Under the pieces are notes generated by a model. That model was given only the letters and a program-made list of their open reading frames with translations, did not search any database and was not told the origin of the DNA. Made by a program: the position numbers and the translations under genes. A stretch of 9,498 nt of DNA from JANXZO01 sp964355115 (GTDB lineage: Bacteria; Bacteroidota; Bacteroidia; Bacteroidales; FEN-979), in NCBI GenBank assembly GCA_964355115.1, contig CAYHCQ010000129.1:1-9498 (forward strand), given 5' to 3'. The stretch's first letter is position 1. Each line of letters begins with the position of its first letter. Below, piece after piece: positions 6,806 through 9,498 of this stretch.

Positions 6806-8010
6806 TACGTTGTCTCCAGGTTAATAATACCGATGAAACCACTTTTCAACCGCGATGCAGGGAGCAGGTGCACCACCTTCTCTACTTCGAAATTACGGAC
6901 CACCCGCTGCAGTTCCGCCTCAAATGCAAGCAGGTCGACACTCCACAGGCCGTTCTCAAAAACGGCAGCATGAACATGCATGCTGCCCTCCTCCGGAAGA
7001 AGCCTGGCTGACCCTGCCGTTCCGTCTGTTTTCATCACAATACCCGTGGCAACAATCGTTTTATGTAACTCCTCTTCCTCAAGTGGATAGCTCATCCATT
7101 CAGCAAAGGAACCGATCCCGAAGATACCGGCATCGGCCGGTTTGTTTTCGATCACAGGCGATTTTCTCAGGTGCATTCCCAGGATTCCGCCACTTACGGC
7201 AAGGATCACAACGGCAAAGAGGTCTGAACTGGCAAACTGCGCGGCCGACGTCAACAAATGCTCCAGCGTCGGTGTTTCAGGGTGGATGTCGAAATGAAGG
7301 ATCTCGCTGAATTCACCGGTAAACATAAACCCGTGAAGGAAGTTCAATGAATTTCCGGAATCATCGGAATAAATAGAATAATCTACAGATGGGTTTTGTG
7401 TTGCCGGATAGGAAAAAAAATTCCGGCCAATAGACACCGATTCGCCAAAAAGGTTGAAGAAATCTCCGTAATCGTTGCCCAATGCGGCCAGGCCGGCACC
7501 ATAGTGCATCCCCGACTGAGGAATCCTCACCACATCGTACCTGTGATATCCTGAACTGTCGAGCTTCTCAGCCGAACCAATCACGGCCAGTTTCCCGGAG
7601 TTGGCTTCCCTGTGCAACCTTTCGAACCTGATCCCGTCCACTTCGACCGATTTTATTGAGCGGGATGCATCCTGAGGTTTGATAAGGCTTCGGAATGATG
7701 CAAGATCGGCATGGATGACCAGGAATTTATCCATCCCGCTGATGCGGAAAACCTCGCTGATGGCCAAAGGTACCGATACAAGAATCAGCTGACCGCCGAT
7801 GACCTGGAAAGATTTGTGGGTGTGCAGGATGACGCGCAATCCGGCACTGCTCATGTAGGAAACATTACCAAAATCGGCAACCAGCGTGCGGACCCCGTCT
7901 GAGGCTGCCTGGTCGAAGGTTTTTTTGATCTCAGAAGAGGTAATCCCGTCAATCCGGCCGTGAATCTCAAAAAGATCGAAGAGGTCGGATTTCCTGGTAA
8001 CAATGTTCAT
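6805..8010 (-). CDS. STAS-domain (anti-sigma-factor antagonist-like) protein with large unknown C-terminal region
   Basis: A soluble 401-residue protein. Residues 1-110 form a STAS domain: LFEIHGRIDGITSSEIKK (13-30), TLVADFGNVSYMSSAGLRVI (42-61), a glycine turn at 72-73 (IGG) and the final ISEVFRISGMDKFLVIH helix and strand (84-100). By alignment with SpoIIAA, Ser55 in SSAGL sits at the phosphorylated Ser of DSSGL, so control by a serine kinase and phosphatase is possible; the preceding Asp is Ser54. Residues 120-401 are a soluble mixed alpha/beta region that I do not recognise; visible features are MHYGAGLAALGNDYGDFF (168-185) and FAEWMSYPLEEEELHKTI (302-319). A plain antagonist is only about 110 residues. 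It lies 19 bp after the phosphatase gene and overlaps the permease ATG by 1 nt, so phosphatase, STAS protein and transporter are probably co-translated. The STAS call is firm; the rest is unknown. Confidence 0.85.
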   Translation of the reverse strand: MNIVTRKSDLFDLFEIHGRIDGITSSEIKKTFDQAASDGVRTLVADFGNVSYMSSAGLRVILHTHKSFQVIGGQLILVSVPLAISEVFRISGMDKFLVIHADLASFRSLIKPQDASRSIKSVEVDGIRFERLHREANSGKLAVIGSAEKLDSSGYHRYDVVRIPQSGMHYGAGLAALGNDYGDFFNLFGESVSIGRNFFSYPATQNPSVDYSIYSDDSGNSLNFLHGFMFTGEFSEILHFDIHPETPTLEHLLTSAAQFASSDLFAVVILAVSGGILGMHLRKSPVIENKPADAGIFGIGSFAEWMSYPLEEEELHKTIVATGIVMKTDGTAGSARLLPEEGSMHVHAAVFENGLWSVDLLAFEAELQRVVRNFEVEKVVHLLPASRLKSGFIGIINLETT

Positions 8011-8029
8011 ACAGCTTAATATTTACCTT

Positions 8030-9214
8030 TCATGAACGGCCGTTATACCGGATTGCAAGCAAGGTGATGTCGTCCGACTGGGGTTCGCCGGTCGAATAAA
8101 GGTTTACCTCCCTGAAGGTCGCCCTCACAAGTTCTTCGATGGGCGTATTTACCTGTTTCTGCAGGAGAAGCTCAAGGCGTTCTTCACTGTACACCTCTCC
8201 TTCGCTGTTGAATGCCTCGGTTACACCATCGGTATACAGGAATAACCGGTCGCCGGGTACCAGCTGAAGTTTCCCCGGGGCATAACGGAAATTCTCAATT
8301 ATCCCGAGAATGGTACCGCCTGTCATGGGCAGCCTGGTAACATTATTGCCGGAAATGACATAGGGCGGATTGTGGCCGGCATTTACATATTCCAGTTCGC
8401 CGGTCACAGTGTTCAGTATCCCGTAAAAAACGGTCACAAACATGCACGACACACTTTCATTGCACAGCAGGTTATTTACGTAGTTCATGCATTCATCGGC
8501 AGGAATGGCCTTCAATCCGGTGGCACGGATCAGGGTCCGGCTTACAGCCATGAAAATGGCGGCGGTGACACCTTTGCCCGAAACATCGCCAATGACAAAG
8601 CCGAGACGGTCGTTGTCGATCATAAAAAAGTCAAAAAAATCGCCTCCCACCTCTTTCGCCGCGAGCATGGAGGCAAATATTTCAAAATCGCTGCGGTTCG
8701 GGTAAGGCGGAAACACCTTCGGCAGGATGGCCTGCTGAATTTCACGCGCAGTCTGAAGGTCCTGCTGAATTGAGATCAGCTGGTCATGTTCATGCAGCGA
8801 CTGCCTAACGAGCATTATTTCCTCAAGGGTCTTGTTGATGGTGATCTCAAGGTCGTCGAAACTGATGGGCTTGGTCAGGAAGTCGAAGGCTCCGCGGTTC
8901 ATGGCCGTGCGGATGTTCTCCATATCGCCGTAAGCAGAAACAATGACCGTTTTCAGCCCGGGGTTCTTGAGCTCCTTTAATTTCGTCAGCAGTGTGAGTC
9001 CATCCATTTCAGGCATGTTTATGTCGGAAAGGATAATACCTATCGAAGGGTGCTCGATAAGTTTGGTAAGGGCCTCCAGCCCGTTGTGGGCAAATACGAA
9101 ATCGTATATCCCGTCGCGGATCTGCCTGCGGAATTTCTGCCGGATCAATGGTTCGAGGTCGACTTCATCATCGACGACCATGATTTTAATGTTTGTGTTC
9201 AGATTGTCGTGCAT
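8030..9214 (-). CDS. response regulator fused to PP2C-type phosphatase (RsbU/SpoIIE family)
   Basis: A cytoplasmic 394-residue signalling protein. Residues 9-130 are a receiver domain with the acidic pair Asp15-Asp16, phospho-acceptor Asp64 in LSDINMPEMDG, the switch Ser93 in VSAYG and Lys115 in FLTKPIS. A helical, probably coiled-coil linker (124-165, including QQDLQTAREIQQAILP) leads to a PPM/PP2C phosphatase. Its metal residues are visible: Asp192 in EVGGDFFD, Asp210 in GDVSGKG, Asp329 in YTDGVTEA and Asp381/382 in SDDITLL. Such proteins dephosphorylate Ser/Thr on STAS antagonists when the receiver is phosphorylated. The next gene encodes a STAS protein with the matching serine, and the gene before encodes a histidine kinase; these are the expected substrate and activator (inferred). 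The ATG at 9214 lies 31 bp after the kinase stop and has no Shine-Dalgarno. The domain call is very secure. Confidence 0.95.
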   Translation of the reverse strand: MHDNLNTNIKIMVVDDEVDLEPLIRQKFRRQIRDGIYDFVFAHNGLEALTKLIEHPSIGIILSDINMPEMDGLTLLTKLKELKNPGLKTVIVSAYGDMENIRTAMNRGAFDFLTKPISFDDLEITINKTLEEIMLVRQSLHEHDQLISIQQDLQTAREIQQAILPKVFPPYPNRSDFEIFASMLAAKEVGGDFFDFFMIDNDRLGFVIGDVSGKGVTAAIFMAVSRTLIRATGLKAIPADECMNYVNNLLCNESVSCMFVTVFYGILNTVTGELEYVNAGHNPPYVISGNNVTRLPMTGGTILGIIENFRYAPGKLQLVPGDRLFLYTDGVTEAFNSEGEVYSEERLELLLQKQVNTPIEELVRATFREVNLYSTGEPQSDDITLLAIRYNGRS

Positions 9215-9220
9215 AGAATT

Positions 9221-9240
9221 GAAATGGTGAAATGGTGAAA
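9221..9240. repeat. 2.5 copies of an 8-bp tandem repeat
   Basis: The unit GAAATGGT occurs at 9221-9228 and 9229-9236, followed by GAAA at 9237-9240. It fills most of the 31-bp gap between the histidine kinase stop and the phosphatase start, in the leader just upstream of the phosphatase ATG. A copy-number change would alter this spacing without touching either coding sequence. It may be chance. Confidence 0.6.
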
Positions 9241-9245
9241 ATTTT

Positions 9246-9498
9246 TTACGTTTTATTTTTCGGTAAAGTAATAATAAATTCGGCGTATTCGCCCTCTTTG
9301 CTGTCGACCCTGATCTGCCCCTGGTGCTGCTGTACGATAATGTCGAAACTTATCGAAAGTCCGAGTCCGGTTCCCGAACCCGCAGGCTTGGTGGTGAAGA
9401 ACGGATTGAAAACCTTATCGGCAACCTCCTTTGGCATTCCTTTACCGTTGTCGTGAATTCTTATCTCAACATGATCTTCAAAGTTTTTTGTAACGACC
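9246..9498 (-). CDS. sensor histidine kinase, C-terminal ATPase domain (partial)
   Basis: The last 83 residues or so of a histidine kinase whose upstream part lies beyond the right edge. The open frame enters at 9497 and ends with TAA at 9248-9246. The GHKL ATPase motifs are clear: the G1 box IHDNGKGMP, the F box VFNPFFTTKPAG and the G2 box SGTGLGLSIS, followed by the usual final strands GQIRVDSKEG and AEFIITLP. The N box, the phospho-acceptor His and all sensor domains are outside the window, so the signal cannot be inferred. The G1 HDNGKG and the GTGLGLS box are typical of two-component sensor kinases rather than RsbW-type anti-sigma kinases. It is first of the visible minus-strand genes, and its likely partner is the receiver-phosphatase encoded 31 bp downstream. 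Confidence 0.92.
   Translation of the reverse strand, partial: VVTKNFEDHVEIRIHDNGKGMPKEVADKVFNPFFTTKPAGSGTGLGLSISFDIIVQQHQGQIRVDSKEGEYAEFIITLPKNKT

Noticed and set aside
9246..9498. Reading the partial ATPase domain as an RsbW-type anti-sigma kinase for the STAS protein
   Set aside because: The HDNGKG and GTGLGLS boxes and the adjacent receiver domain fit a two-component sensor kinase better, though the diagnostic upstream part is not in the window.

Overview
The window looks like part of a Bacteroidota chromosome. Most start codons have no Shine-Dalgarno sequence (for example the A-rich leader just before 291 and the leader before 9214), gene spacing is tight, and intergenic DNA is AT-rich with only loose matches to the Bacteroidota promoter consensus. 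This taxonomic call is an inference and I do not push it to genus. There are ten protein-coding genes, two of them cut by the window edges. I see no RNA genes, insertion sequences or CRISPR arrays.

Layout. At the left edge is the N-terminus of an alpha/beta hydrolase on the minus strand. A 157-bp divergent intergenic region separates it from a plus-strand operon of four genes (291-4057): a lysine 2,3-aminomutase-like radical SAM enzyme, two different D-Ala-D-Ala-ligase-like ATP-grasp enzymes, and a small GNAT acetyltransferase. This operon meets a minus-strand operon head-on with only 2 bp between the stop codons. Read in its own direction, the second operon runs from the right edge: histidine kinase C-terminus, response regulator fused to a PP2C (RsbU/SpoIIE-type) phosphatase, STAS-domain protein with a large unrecognised C-terminal region, ABC permease, ABC substrate-binding protein and ABC ATPase.

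How the genes may work together. In the plus-strand set, an enzyme that keeps the lysine-recognition aspartates of lysine 2,3-aminomutase would supply a beta-amino acid (probably L-beta-lysine). The two ATP-grasp ligases could join it to other amino acids or carboxylates, and the acetyltransferase could cap an amine. This is the right enzyme set for a small beta-lysine-containing peptide or osmolyte-like metabolite, but the product is unknown. In the minus-strand set, a two-component kinase probably controls the response-regulator phosphatase, which would dephosphorylate the STAS antagonist. Unusually, these partner-switching genes sit in one tightly packed operon with a TrpXYZ-like (ABC_sub_bind / BPD_transp_2) ABC transporter.

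The most notable local anomaly is the permease/substrate-binding-protein junction. The binding protein has no signal peptide and overlaps the permease by 19 nt in the -1 frame, while the permease carries an extra C-terminal hydrophobic segment. A single-base slip in a run of five T (minus strand) would fuse them into one 643-residue protein with the binding domain outside the membrane.
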